DNA from: an uncultured Lachnospiraceae bacterium
Lineage (GTDB): Bacteria; Bacillota; Clostridia; Lachnospirales; Lachnospiraceae
Length of the DNA stretch: 64,000 nt
Direction of reading: 5' to 3'
NCBI GenBank assembly: GCA_947053345.1
Contig: CAMRSM010000017.1
Location: 24,001 to 88,000 of the forward strand
Shown here: positions 55,009-64,000 of the stretch, in pieces
Numbering within the stretch: position 1 is the first letter of the stretch
Layout of the letters: every line of letters begins with the position of its first letter
Translations under genes and position numbers: made by a program
The notes under the pieces: generated by a model
Database searches by the model: none
The model's input: the letters and a program-made list of their open reading frames with translations, nothing else
What the model was told of the DNA's origin: nothing

Positions 55009-56040
55009 TTACATCTGCTCCATGATCCCCCGCACAAAAAGCAGCCCGATCGGTCCCAAAAACACCCCTGCGACCCCAAACAGCTTCACTCCCGCATAGA
55101 TGGCAAGCATCATGGTCACCGGGCGGATGCCAAGCTTGCCCCCGAGAAGCTTCGGCTCCAAAAACTCGCGCAGCACCTGACAAATCAAAAACATCAAAAA
55201 TAATATGATCGCCTGTGCATAGCTTCCCGCAAACAGCCGGATCAACGCCCAGGGAACCAGAATCAGCCCGCTCCCAAGCACCGGGAAAGCATCAAATACC
55301 GCGATCGCCACACCGAGCAGGAGCGCGTACGGATTGCGCAGGATAAAAAATCCCAAAGAGAGAACCGCCGTGATCATTGCCAGGAGCAAAAGCTGTGTTT
55401 TCAGATATGCCGCCCCGCCGCCCTTTAAGCTGCCCAAAAGCCCGCCAAGATATTTCGACTCACAAAGCCGCCTGTAATCTTTTCGGTATTCCTCCATGTC
55501 CTTTAATACCATGAGGGTCGAGACGATCACAATCAGGATCGTTCCAAGGATTGCCGCCGTTCCTGCCGCGAATTTCAATGTCTTGGCAGTGAGCGCGGGC
55601 AGGATATCGGTCTGGATGCGCTCCATCAGTACGCCCATTGCCTCGGAGAGCATCCCCATGACCGTGCCCTTCTCCAAACGGAACAGCCGGTCACAGCCAA
55701 TACACAGCCCGTCCACCTGCTCGGTCAGATAGCGCTCATACGTCTCAAAGTTCTGGAAAAATGAGATCATCTGCGTCACGAGCATCTGCCCCAGATAAAA
55801 AATCACCATCATGAGCAGGCACAAGAAAACAAGAAGCACAAGCGAGCCCGCCAAGAAAATAGGAAGCCGGAATTTCCGGTGCAAAAACCGGACGACCGGA
55901 TACAAAAGCATTGCAAAAAGCCCTGCCGCCACAAAGGGCAAAACGAGTGGCAGCAAAAAGCGGAATGCCAGATAGACCGCCCCTGCTGCCAATAAAAAAC
56001 ATAGCCCGGATTTTATTTTTTCGTCCTTTAACAAGTCCAT
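55009..56040 (-). CDS. AI-2E/YtvI-type membrane permease
   Basis: About 343 residues with seven or eight helices. Typical family segments are LLPLVLPFVAAGLFAMLLYP near the start and LLLGVAIAVFDAFPVLGSGL plus PVTMMLAIYAGVKLFGVAGV toward the end. The sporulation protein YtvI belongs to this family and is the nearest likely relative in spore-formers; AI-2 export is not implied. The start at 56040 is preferred because CAGGGGG is too near the ATG six bases upstream. Confidence 0.82.
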   Translation of the reverse strand: MDLLKDEKIKSGLCFLLAAGAVYLAFRFLLPLVLPFVAAGLFAMLLYPVVRFLHRKFRLPIFLAGSLVLLVFLCLLMMVIFYLGQMLVTQMISFFQNFETYERYLTEQVDGLCIGCDRLFRLEKGTVMGMLSEAMGVLMERIQTDILPALTAKTLKFAAGTAAILGTILIVIVSTLMVLKDMEEYRKDYRRLCESKYLGGLLGSLKGGGAAYLKTQLLLLAMITAVLSLGFFILRNPYALLLGVAIAVFDAFPVLGSGLILVPWALIRLFAGSYAQAIILFLMFLICQVLREFLEPKLLGGKLGIRPVTMMLAIYAGVKLFGVAGVFLGPIGLLFVRGIMEQM

Positions 56041-56210
56041 ATCCATCCCCCTGCATGCATCCTAAGACGGCCTGCGGCACCGCGGCGGTTTACCACCTTG
56101 TAACTATTTTTTCTCCACTGTGACGGATATAGTATGGACTGTTTTTTTAAGGTTATGCGCGCGGGCACGCTTTGAAAATGATTGGTTTTCCCTCCATTTT
56201 TCCGTCCCGT

Positions 56211-57671
56211 TCAATAAAACAGCGCCCCATGTTCCTTAAAAAATTCATAATAAATGCGCACATTCTCAAGCTCCCACCAATGGCACACCTGTGCCGGGCA
56301 CGCATCCAGATTATACACTTTCGCCCCCTTCATCGCCAGCAAAAACGGCGAGTGCGTCGCCATGATGAGCTGGCATTCCTCCTCGCCCGCCCGCTTTTCC
56401 AAAAGTTTTACCAATTCCAGCTGCATCGAGGGCGAAAGGCTGTTTTCCGGCTCGTCCAGACAGTATAGGGTCTTGCTCTTGATCTTTTTCTCAAAATAGG
56501 CAAGTGCTGTCTCCCCGTTACTTAAAAGCTCCACTTCCTGCCCTGCCGTGCGACGGATGAACTGCCGCCTTGATACGGAGCGCGAGCGCGCCAGAATCTG
56601 CTGGCGCATCGTGTCGTAATCGTCCATGCTTTTGAATTTCACGCTCGCCCCGAATTTTAATTTCGCGTACTCTTCCCGCGCCTCCTGCTTCCCCTCCGTA
56701 ATCTCTTCGTTGCGCGTGCGCATCGCAAGCATATAGTCAAACACGTCGTCGCTCGTAATGATCCGGCTGCCGGATGGGATCCTTAATTCAAATCCTTCCT
56801 CATCATGGCCGAGCACATATTCGCACGCTCCCCGATAGCGGTCAAAAATCTCCCCGGAATTATGCGGCGCGACACGGTTGAGTTTCAAGCGTTCTGCGAT
56901 CAGGTTGAGCAGGGTACTTTTACCGGATCCGTTCCCGCCGTAAAATATCGTAATTTTGTCAAAAACGATCTGCGAGAGCTCCTTGCGGTCAAAAATACCG
57001 CACGGATAGGCATTGTCCACATAGCCGAATTTCCCGCCGTTCTGCCATGCCTGTTCAAGATACATCTCCTCCTCACGGTCAGTTGGTAGCGTAAAACGGT
57101 ACAGGTAGATACCGGTGTCGTCCTCCTGCTTTAACATCTGCTTTTTGATGTTCCGGGTAATCTGCTGTGCCATTCCCTCATTCGCTTCCGGCACGATTTT
57201 CGTTCTCCTCCCGCCTTTCGCCGGATGGTTCTGCGCATCCCCGCCGGCTTCCCCTCGGGTTTTTGGCCGTGTACTTGGCTCATTTTTGCGCGCCGCGGAT
57301 TTCGTGCGGATATTTGGCTGTGTGCCTCCCCCGCGTACATTCTTGCCATCGCTCCCGTATGCCCCGTCCCCATCTTCCTCCTCTTCCCACGAAACCGCCC
57401 CGGAAGCAGTTTTCTTCCCTTCTCCGCCCTCCATCACCGCACTCTCGGAAATCAACTGCACACACAGCTGCATCCGCACCAGCACTTCCTCCTCATCCTC
57501 GCTCGTGCGCAGCACGGGAATCATCTCCTCCGCATAGGAATCCTGCCATTTTTCGTTCATCCCGGCAAGCGGTGCCAGCACGCGCTCCATCGCTGCGCGT
57601 GTAATCAGCCCCTTTCTCTGTGCGCGGTTTAATTCCTGCATCAAAATATATAATTTATCCTCGTTTATCAT
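56211..57671 (-). CDS. AAA/ABC-type ATPase with N-terminal helical domain
   Basis: About 486 residues. An N-terminal helical domain (1-80) is joined by a low-complexity Gly/Lys/Arg linker (81-165) to an ATPase domain. Walker A is FYGGNGSGKSTLL (about 243-255). Walker B is LYCLDEPENSLSP, followed by QLIMATHSPFLL, the histidine switch typical of OLD/RecF-like AAA proteins. The start at 57671 follows AGAGGT. Such ATPases act on DNA or as toxin-like guardians; no nuclease partner is adjacent. Confidence 0.78.
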   Translation of the reverse strand: MINEDKLYILMQELNRAQRKGLITRAAMERVLAPLAGMNEKWQDSYAEEMIPVLRTSEDEEEVLVRMQLCVQLISESAVMEGGEGKKTASGAVSWEEEEDGDGAYGSDGKNVRGGGTQPNIRTKSAARKNEPSTRPKTRGEAGGDAQNHPAKGGRRTKIVPEANEGMAQQITRNIKKQMLKQEDDTGIYLYRFTLPTDREEEMYLEQAWQNGGKFGYVDNAYPCGIFDRKELSQIVFDKITIFYGGNGSGKSTLLNLIAERLKLNRVAPHNSGEIFDRYRGACEYVLGHDEEGFELRIPSGSRIITSDDVFDYMLAMRTRNEEITEGKQEAREEYAKLKFGASVKFKSMDDYDTMRQQILARSRSVSRRQFIRRTAGQEVELLSNGETALAYFEKKIKSKTLYCLDEPENSLSPSMQLELVKLLEKRAGEEECQLIMATHSPFLLAMKGAKVYNLDACPAQVCHWWELENVRIYYEFFKEHGALFY

Positions 57672-57868
57672 CTTCTTACCTCTTCCCGCATACCGCATCT
57701 TCCATCCGCAACATGCTTCCATAACTTCCCGCCACACCCGCATTTCCCTGACTTTCTACAAATTAAATTGTACCAAAAGCATTCATGGAAATCAATCTTT
57801 AAAACCGCCCGATATTTACGTTTTTTCTTTCATCTAACTTTTTTACACATATTCTTCCTTTCTTGTTC
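57672..57868. other. Gene-free divergent intergenic stretch
   Basis: The region between the AAA ATPase (minus) and GH127 (plus) is increasingly AT-rich. I saw no gene, repeat or riboswitch in this part; the GH127 promoter follows it. Confidence 0.4.
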
Positions 57869-57897
57869 TTGAATTTATCAGATTTTCTATTTATAAT
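57869..57897 (+). promoter_or_regulatory. Sigma-A promoter for GH127
   Basis: TTGAAT and TATAAT are spaced 17 bp apart, giving a leader of about 135 nt before the GH127 start. Confidence 0.55.
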
Positions 57898-58039
57898 ATA
57901 TTTATAAAATAACGAATCACCACAAAACCGCAATGTAAAAGGCAGCAAAGGCTCCTTGCGGCGAAACTCGGTTTCCAACGGAATTGGCACCGGAAAAACA
58001 TCCGCCGCATGGCAAAAAATCAAGAAAGGAAAAACTACC

Positions 58040-60139
58040 ATGGACCAAAAAAAATTCAGTGACCCGCTCTCCCTTCGGGCAATCAAAGTAACCGACGATT
58101 TCTGGAAAAAAGAGATGGAGCTCGTGCGCACCGAAGTCATCCCGTACCAGTGGGACGCACTCAACGACAATGTCCCGGGGGCTGCGCCAAGCTTCTGCAT
58201 GAAAAATTACAAACTTGCCGCAGACCTGAACGCACGAAAAAAAGCGGATGCTTCCTACGAACAGCCAATCTGGACGACCTCGATCTTCAACCTCGTACCG
58301 GAGGATATCAACAACCGCGAGGAGCGTTTTTACGGATTTTTATTTCAGGACACAGATTTTACCAAATGGGTGGAGGCAGTGGCATATTCCCTGACCCAGC
58401 ACCCGGATGCCGCCCTGGAGAAGCTTGCCGACGACGCGATTGACGTGGTGTGCGCCGCACAGCTTGACAACGGCTACCTTGACACGTTCTATATCATCAA
58501 CGACCAGAGCAAGATTTTCTCAAACCTGCGCGACCACCACGAGCTTTATTGTTTCGGTCATTTAACGGAAGGCGCGGTGGCGTACTATGAGGCGACCGGG
58601 AAAGATAAACTTTTAAAAGCTGCCTGCCGCTACGCAGATTACATCGACTCCTATTTCGGGCCGCAGGAGGGAAAATGCAAGGGCTATCCGGGTCATGAGA
58701 TTGCCGAGATGGCTCTGGTGCGCCTTTACCGCGCAACCGGGGAGGAGCGCTACTTAAACCTAAGCCGCTTTTTTATTGACGGGCGCGGCAGACAGCCATA
58801 TTATTTTGACGGCGAGGCGGATCATAAATTCACACCAAAGCCGGGAGATACTTCATTGCGCCATTTTTACCATCAGGCGCATCTTCCGGTCCGTGAGCAG
58901 AACGAAGCGACCGGACACGCGGTGCGCGCGGTCTACCTGTATTCCGGCATGGCGGACATCGCCCGCCTGACCGGGGACGAAGCATTGCTTTTAGCGTGCG
59001 CCACCCTCTGGGATAACATCGTCAATAAAAAAATGTACATCACGGGCGGAATCGGCGCGACCCACCTCGGCGAGGCATTTTCTTTCGCCTACGACCTTCC
59101 GAACGACACTGCTTACGCAGAAACCTGCGCCTCCATCGGCATGGTATTTTTTGCGCGCCGCATGCTCCAGTTAAAACCGGATGCCCGCTATGCCAATGTG
59201 ATGGAGCGCGAACTGTTCAACGGCGTTTTAAGCGGAATGGCGCTTGACGGCAAGAGCTTTTTCTATGTGAACCCGCTGGAGGTATTGCCGGAAGCCTGCC
59301 GCAAGGACGAGCGAAAATTCCACGTAAAGCCGATCCGCCAAAAATGGTTTGGCTGTGCGTGCTGCCCTCCGAATATTGCAAGGCTTTTAAGCTCTATTGC
59401 TTCCTATGCCTGCACGGAAAATGAGGATACGCTCTTTGTGCATCTGTACATGGGGTGCGAACTGACAAAACAAGTCGGCGAAAATGAGGTTTCCGTCCGG
59501 ATTACATCCGGTTTCCCTTATGACGGGAAAGCTGCCGTCCGCATCCACGCCGACACACCGACCGAAATGACACTCGCACTGCGCCTGCCGGACTGGGCAG
59601 GGGAATGCACGGTAAACGGCGTGAACACGACCGTCATGGCTCTTTGCGGCAAAACGGACGATGAGGAAAAGCCTGAGACGGCGATTGCCAAAGCAGTCGG
59701 CGTTTCATCCGCCTACGTTTCAGGCGGTTACTTGTACTTATCCGGCACATGGTCGGGCGATGCGGAAATCAGCCTTGATTTCCCGATGGCCGTCCGCATC
59801 ATCGCCGCAAATGGGTCCGTCCGCGAGGATGCCGGAAAAGTCGCCGTGATGCGCGGACCGATGGTCTACTGTCTTGAGGAGGCGGACAACGGCAGCAACC
59901 TGCACCTGCTGCATCTTGACTGCGCACACCCGGATTTTAAGGTTACACCGGACGCGGTTCTCTCCGCACCATCCATCACGGCAAAAGGCTTGCGCGAAAC
60001 CGGGGCGAAGGAGGGCGAGGAGTTATACCATGTTTACCAGGCACCGGAACTTACGGAATGTACGCTTACTTTCCTGCCGTATTATTTGTGGAACAACCGG
60101 GGGGAGGGTGAGATGACGGTTTGGGTGCGAAAAGCGTAA
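58040..60139 (+). CDS. GH127 beta-L-arabinofuranosidase
   Basis: A 699-residue enzyme of the HypBA1 type, which removes beta-L-arabinofuranose from plant hydroxyproline-rich glycoproteins. The zinc/catalytic residues are visible as E361 and C363 in AYAETCAS, and C441-C442 in FGCACCPPN. The N-terminal part is an alpha-barrel and the C-terminal part is beta-sandwich. It has no signal peptide, so it acts in the cytoplasm on imported oligosaccharides. The start is the ATG at 58040 after AGAAAGGA. Confidence 0.9.
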   Translation: MDQKKFSDPLSLRAIKVTDDFWKKEMELVRTEVIPYQWDALNDNVPGAAPSFCMKNYKLAADLNARKKADASYEQPIWTTSIFNLVPEDINNREERFYGFLFQDTDFTKWVEAVAYSLTQHPDAALEKLADDAIDVVCAAQLDNGYLDTFYIINDQSKIFSNLRDHHELYCFGHLTEGAVAYYEATGKDKLLKAACRYADYIDSYFGPQEGKCKGYPGHEIAEMALVRLYRATGEERYLNLSRFFIDGRGRQPYYFDGEADHKFTPKPGDTSLRHFYHQAHLPVREQNEATGHAVRAVYLYSGMADIARLTGDEALLLACATLWDNIVNKKMYITGGIGATHLGEAFSFAYDLPNDTAYAETCASIGMVFFARRMLQLKPDARYANVMERELFNGVLSGMALDGKSFFYVNPLEVLPEACRKDERKFHVKPIRQKWFGCACCPPNIARLLSSIASYACTENEDTLFVHLYMGCELTKQVGENEVSVRITSGFPYDGKAAVRIHADTPTEMTLALRLPDWAGECTVNGVNTTVMALCGKTDDEEKPETAIAKAVGVSSAYVSGGYLYLSGTWSGDAEISLDFPMAVRIIAANGSVREDAGKVAVMRGPMVYCLEEADNGSNLHLLHLDCAHPDFKVTPDAVLSAPSITAKGLRETGAKEGEELYHVYQAPELTECTLTFLPYYLWNNRGEGEMTVWVRKA

Positions 60140-60212
60140 AAACGAAGGGCATCCGCCGGACAAACGCTCCGGAACAGCCGGCCGGGAATATTGTATGACG
60201 ATCTCCCCTGTA

Positions 60213-60260
60213 ACACCAAAACGGATGATACAACTAATCTTTTATCATCCGTTTTGGTGT
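60213..60260. terminator. Bidirectional terminator hairpin
   Basis: ACACCAAAACGGATGATA pairs perfectly with TATCATCCGTTTTGGTGT over 18 bp with a 12-nt loop, between the convergent GH127 and kinase genes. Confidence 0.7.
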
Positions 60261-60270
60261 ACTTCCATTC

Positions 60271-61035
60271 TCACATTGTTGCCATCACAAACGGCATCCC
60301 TGCCTTTACCGCTTCCTCAACAATTTCCTGGCCGGATACCACTTCAAAATCTTCCTTTGTCCTTTTCACGGTCACAATGCCATCCGGATACAGCCGCCCC
60401 TGCGCAAAATCCGCTTCGCCCACCATTTTCCCAAGGCGTTTCGGCGAGATCAATAACCTGACCTTCGGGTTCTTCCCCTCTGCAAGTTCCTTCTCATACG
60501 CCTCCTCCTGTGCCATCAAAAGCTTGGCGAGCACCTCCGGCGCGCAGTACGTGCTGTCCAGCACGAGATTATAATTATTAAAATCAAAATAATCCAGACC
60601 GTAAAGTTCCTTATATCTGACATTTTCCGTATCCGCGCGCAGGCTTAACTGGCGCTTTGCGTCCTCTGCGGATGTATATTTCTCCACATCGCCGCGGTTG
60701 TCATTGTACACCCGTTCCGCCGCCACAGAAAGGTTCACCGACAAAAATACTTTAAAGGATTTCTCCACAAAATTCCATGCAAGCCGCGAATCAAACACGA
60801 TCGGCGCATCCGGGTTTTCCCGCGAAATCTTCGCGGTCGTATCGTCAATCAAGTGGTCATACTTGTGGTCTGAGCACATAAGCTGGTTCATCTCCAGCAC
60901 GCTGATGCCCATTTCCTGCGCAATCGAGCGCTGCACTTTTCCCGTCGAATAAATCTCTTTTCCGTATTCACTCTCCAAAATCCGGCAGATTGTTGATTTC
61001 CCGCTTCCCAGATTTCCCGTTAATGTAATATGCAT
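60271..61035 (-). CDS. Cytidylate kinase-like P-loop kinase
   Basis: About 254 residues. The start MHITLTGNLGSGKSTICRIL contains the P-loop GNLGSGKST. A later FDSRLAWNFVEKSF segment and the lid-like RGDVEKYTSAEDAKRQLSLR resemble the cytidylate-kinase-like group (COG1102 type), which phosphorylates nucleoside monophosphates. A C-terminal extension of about 60 residues has no clear match. The ATG at 61035 follows AAGGG at short spacing. Confidence 0.78.
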   Translation of the reverse strand: MHITLTGNLGSGKSTICRILESEYGKEIYSTGKVQRSIAQEMGISVLEMNQLMCSDHKYDHLIDDTTAKISRENPDAPIVFDSRLAWNFVEKSFKVFLSVNLSVAAERVYNDNRGDVEKYTSAEDAKRQLSLRADTENVRYKELYGLDYFDFNNYNLVLDSTYCAPEVLAKLLMAQEEAYEKELAEGKNPKVRLLISPKRLGKMVGEADFAQGRLYPDGIVTVKRTKEDFEVVSGQEIVEEAVKAGMPFVMATM

Positions 61036-61196
61036 ATCCCTTCGGAACGCGGCATCCGCGCCCCATCCTCCATTCTTTCTGATATTCTTAAAATCCTGCA
61101 CCTATCCGGCTGCCCTGCGATGCCTTCATTATACCGGCAAAGTGCCGCTTTTACAATAGTTCCCCCACCGCCGTCACGAAGATGTCCCGCAAATGA

Positions 61197-63719
61197 TCAC
61201 CACTGGGCAATTCTTTCAAGCATCCCCTCAATATCCAGAATCCCGTACGCAAATCCTTTGCGGACAAGTTCCACCGGCAAAAACTCGTCGTATTTTTCAA
61301 ACAGCGGCTCCTCGTTCGGGTAGACAAGTTCCATCGGGTCGATCGGCTTTTGGGCGGCTTCCTTCACGACCCGGAAAAATTCTTCCCTGCCTGCTTTCAT
61401 CTTGAACTGGATAAAATACGGCCGCGAGGAATCCATGCCGGAAAGCTTTAACTCCTGCGCACACCGGATCTTTAAAAAGCGCTCCAGAGCAAGAAACGCG
61501 TAACTCCCAAGCCACGGGAACAGACACCACATTTCCCCGCCGAGACAGACAAGCGGCTCCTCTGTGATCCCGGAATGAAGCGCGGTATCCCGCGCCTCAC
61601 AAAGCCGTTTTACCGCGTGCTGCATCAGGTAAGGATAAGATTTCTGCTCCGCCAGGACCCCGCGCATCCTCTCCAATACCCTGGTGTGGATATCGCCCGG
61701 ACATTGTCCAAAATACGCCGGGATTTTGCCCTTGACCTGCGTGCAGTACACGAGATGCCTTTTGTGGTCCACCTCGTCAATCACCCAGACATGCCCCGCG
61801 ATCGCGATTTTCTCCCCCGCAGGCGGTGGCTTTACAATGGTTCCGAGTTCCTCGGAGGCAGAGCGCACGGTGTATTCCTCATCCTCCTGGAATACTGCGT
61901 AAAACCTGAAATTATTTGTGATCCGCTCCCCCGTGATCCCGACGATCAAACCGCCGTTTTCTGTCTGTTCGATATGGTTTATATGGATCAGATGGCGCAG
62001 CATCTGCTTGTAATCTTCCTGCGATATACGGTAAAAATAGCTTAGCGGCAGCACACGGGAAGCGAGCGCCGCTGGGGTCATTTCCCCGCAGGAGGCGAGT
62101 GTGCTCATGGTCTGGTGGTAGAGCAGGCTGTACGGAAGCCGGTCAAGCTTCGGCGGCTCCACGAAGCGCTCCTCCATGTAGAGCTGCACGAGCGCGATGC
62201 CCTGCAGCAGGGACCACGGGATAGTCGCCGGGAGCATTGCCCTCGCCTCCGGCACTTCCTCGCGCATGACGAACCACATTTCCGGCGGGAGGTCACGCCG
62301 CCCCGTACGTCCCATGCGCTGCAAAAACGAGGAAACCGTAAACGGCGCGTCAATCTGGAACGCGCGCTCCAGCCTTCCGATGTCAATGCCAAGTTCTAAG
62401 GTCGCGGTGGTCACGGTGGTCTGGAACTGCTCCTCATCCTTCATCACCGACTCCGCAGTTTCGCGGTAGGACGCGGAGAGATTGCCATGATGGATCAAAA
62501 AACGGTCGGGCTCATGTTTCGCCTCACAATATTGGCGAAGGGTCGTCGTGACCACCTCACAGTCCTCGCGTGAATTTACAAAGACGAGGCATTTCTTTCC
62601 GCGCGTATGCTCAAAAATGTAACCGATGCCGGGGTCAGCATCCTTTGGCGCAATGTCCGAGGAATTCTCAGCGGATGGGAGTGATATCCCGGAGGATAAG
62701 GCATCTGCTTTTTTATGGCCTATGGCAGTTCCTTTTGCCGGGGAATCCGCCAAAGCAGCACGGCCGTCATCGTCCGGCGCTTTTTCCGTTACTCCGGTTC
62801 CCTCAGCCTGCTCTCCGGCGGCCATTTTCTCTGTTGCTTGCTCCCCTGCCGTTTCCACATCCTGCACGTCCGGCCACGGTGCATCATCGGCTCCCTTCTC
62901 CAAACGCTGTCCAAATTCCGCTGCCTGCTCCCCTGCTGTTTGAGTCTCCTGCACCGTTTGCTGTCCGTCGTCGTCCTCCGCGTCCGGCATTCCTTCCGAT
63001 ACCTTCGGCACTTTTCCTTCCCCGATATAAAAATGCTCCATCGACAGCCGCCATTTTACGCCCTTCGCGTCAACGCGGGGGATTACCGTCCCCCTGCCCG
63101 TTCCGGAGGCAAGGAAAGCCCCCGTACCCTGCAGGTCACCGATCGTAGCCGACAGCCCGATGCGCCGCGGGTTCACCCCCGCCATGCGCGAGAGCCTCTC
63201 CATCAGACACAGCGTCTGCCCGCCGCGGTCGCCGCGCATCAGCGAGTGCACCTCATCAATCACGATAAAGCGCAGGTCACCAAACAGCCTTGATATATCC
63301 GCATGCTTGTGCAAAAGCATCGCTTCCAGCGATTCCGGCGTGATCTGCAGGATTCCCGACGGATGCTTTAAAAGTTTATTTTTGTGCGACTGCGCCACGT
63401 CACCATGCCAGTGCCAGACGGGGATATGCGCTTCCTCACACAGGTCATTTAAACGTATAAACTGGTCGTTGATCAGCGCCTTCAGCGGTCCAATATAGAT
63501 TGCCCCCACCGAGCGTGGCGCGTCCTCCGAAAAAAGTGTCAGGATCGGGAAAAATGCTGCCTCCGTCTTGCCGGATGCCGTCGATGCCGACAATAGCACA
63601 TTTTCATCCGAATTAAAGATCGCATCCCCTGCCGCCACCTGAACCGCGCGCAGGTTTTCCCAGCGGTTCCGGTATATAAAATCCTGTATAAACGGCGCAT
63701 AGCGCTCAAATACACTCAT
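61197..63719 (-). CDS. Lhr-type DEAD/DEAH superfamily 2 helicase
   Basis: An 840-residue ATP-dependent helicase. Motif I is STASGKTEA (about 46-54), motif II is DEVH (155-158), motif III is SAT, and motif VI is near QRMGRTGRRDLP. The order and the Lhr-like C-terminal part suggest a DNA repair or RNA-processing role. Residues 237-361 are a low-complexity, repeat-containing insert between the two RecA domains (TAGEQA recurs). The ATG follows AAGAGGG. A 106-bp-period repeat array begins 20 bp upstream. Confidence 0.85.
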   Translation of the reverse strand: MSVFERYAPFIQDFIYRNRWENLRAVQVAAGDAIFNSDENVLLSASTASGKTEAAFFPILTLFSEDAPRSVGAIYIGPLKALINDQFIRLNDLCEEAHIPVWHWHGDVAQSHKNKLLKHPSGILQITPESLEAMLLHKHADISRLFGDLRFIVIDEVHSLMRGDRGGQTLCLMERLSRMAGVNPRRIGLSATIGDLQGTGAFLASGTGRGTVIPRVDAKGVKWRLSMEHFYIGEGKVPKVSEGMPDAEDDDGQQTVQETQTAGEQAAEFGQRLEKGADDAPWPDVQDVETAGEQATEKMAAGEQAEGTGVTEKAPDDDGRAALADSPAKGTAIGHKKADALSSGISLPSAENSSDIAPKDADPGIGYIFEHTRGKKCLVFVNSREDCEVVTTTLRQYCEAKHEPDRFLIHHGNLSASYRETAESVMKDEEQFQTTVTTATLELGIDIGRLERAFQIDAPFTVSSFLQRMGRTGRRDLPPEMWFVMREEVPEARAMLPATIPWSLLQGIALVQLYMEERFVEPPKLDRLPYSLLYHQTMSTLASCGEMTPAALASRVLPLSYFYRISQEDYKQMLRHLIHINHIEQTENGGLIVGITGERITNNFRFYAVFQEDEEYTVRSASEELGTIVKPPPAGEKIAIAGHVWVIDEVDHKRHLVYCTQVKGKIPAYFGQCPGDIHTRVLERMRGVLAEQKSYPYLMQHAVKRLCEARDTALHSGITEEPLVCLGGEMWCLFPWLGSYAFLALERFLKIRCAQELKLSGMDSSRPYFIQFKMKAGREEFFRVVKEAAQKPIDPMELVYPNEEPLFEKYDEFLPVELVRKGFAYGILDIEGMLERIAQW

Positions 63720-63738
63720 ATTTGTCCCTCTTATATAA

Positions 63739-64000
63739 GTCCCGCATATGCCCTCCCACCACCCTTCCCGGCAGTGGCATTTCTGGCCGCTTCGCTCCCA
63801 TTAATTCCACTGGGGCGCTGTTCCGGGCACATGCTGTTTTACAAGACCCGCATATGCCCTCTCACCACCCTGCATGGCAATGACATTTCTGGCCGCTTCG
63901 CTCCCATTAATCCCACTGGGGCGCTGTTCCGGGCACATGCTGTTTTATAAGTCCCGCATATGCCCTCCCACCACCCTTCCCGGCAGTGGCATTTCTGGCC
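63739..64000. repeat. 106-bp-period tandem repeat array (continues past window)
   Basis: Units begin at 63739, 63845 and 63951 with G[TA]CCCGCATATGCCCTC. The core GGCGCTGTTCCGGGCACATG recurs in each complete copy. GCATATGCCC (63744-63753) pairs with GGGCACATGC (63825-63834) with one mismatch. The array runs off the right edge. It is the same family as 47482-47650. Confidence 0.85.

Noticed and set aside
1..64000. tRNA or rRNA genes and complete insertion sequences
   Set aside because: No cloverleaf, rRNA signature or intact transposase with terminal repeats was seen; only the truncated Rpn-type gene is transposase-related.

Overview
The window reads as a chromosomal segment of an anaerobic, Gram-positive gut-type Clostridium relative, most likely a Lachnospiraceae member; the genus cannot be settled from sequence alone. 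The evidence is the gene set (CotH-family protein, YtvI-like permease, two DegV proteins, GH127 and GH18 enzymes, a proline T-box upstream of an archaeal-type ProS, the ACT-hom-lysC gene order), strong AGGAGG ribosome sites and TTGACA/TATAAT promoters. Most of it is moderately GC-rich. Two islands are visibly AT-rich: the RiPP operon at about 36.1-39.3 kb and the ATPase region at about 51.6-54.9 kb.

Layout. 1-6.6 kb: a sensor cut by the window edge, an ABC-exporter remnant, a GNAT acetyltransferase, a secreted protein, a GH18 lipoprotein and a MarR-MATE efflux operon. 6.9-12.4 kb: a DUF1538 membrane protein with a PII-like partner, then an AraC regulator, a sugar isomerase/epimerase and a Gfo/Idh/MocA dehydrogenase. 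12.7-21.1 kb: an XRE regulator, a very large BlaR1/M56-type sensor protease with its BlaI repressor, DegV and cysK. 21.5-24.3 kb: a small XRE gene, a secreted-peptide gene and a tandem-HTH regulator. 24.5-27.7 kb: the aspartate-family genes lysC, hom and an ACT protein. 28-32.8 kb: a mini-membrane protein with CotH, then an ECF S component with pyridoxal kinase. 33-35.8 kb: a LytTR/DUF3021/ABC-2 operon. 36.1-41.8 kb: a radical-SAM RiPP operon with a second peptide/tandem-HTH module. 42-48 kb: GH18 chitinase, DegV, AEC transporter and T-box-controlled proS. 48.1-57.7 kb: an HTH-receiver fusion, an LRR lipoprotein, a patch of gene remnants around a P-loop ATPase, a YtvI-like permease and an AAA ATPase. 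58-64 kb: GH127, a cytidylate-kinase-like enzyme, an Lhr-type helicase and tandem repeats.

The most interesting result is a matched pair of modules at about 22 kb and 39-42 kb. Each has a large regulator with two separate XRE helix-turn-helix domains and a helical-repeat-like body. Each has a small signal-peptide-bearing gene that runs convergently into, and overlaps, the regulator's 3' end. Each has a long inverted repeat upstream of the peptide gene, in a divergent promoter region. The two peptides resemble each other (basic start, hydrophobic segment, a Cys-centred acidic stretch, then a Pro-Phe). This is the layout expected of peptide quorum sensing. At locus 2 the divergent partner is a RiPP operon: a 36-residue two-cysteine precursor, a SPASM radical-SAM enzyme, a PqqD-like recognition protein and an ABC exporter. 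At locus 1 the divergent partner is a small XRE regulator. I infer a peptide-controlled radical-SAM RiPP system, comparable in logic to streptococcal Rgg/SHP-controlled clusters but built on a different regulator type.

Other points of note are a 106-bp-period tandem repeat family at two loci whose predicted stem shows compensatory changes, a foldback element in the cysK leader, an HTH-receiver fusion, and recurrent low-complexity insertions inside otherwise conserved proteins.
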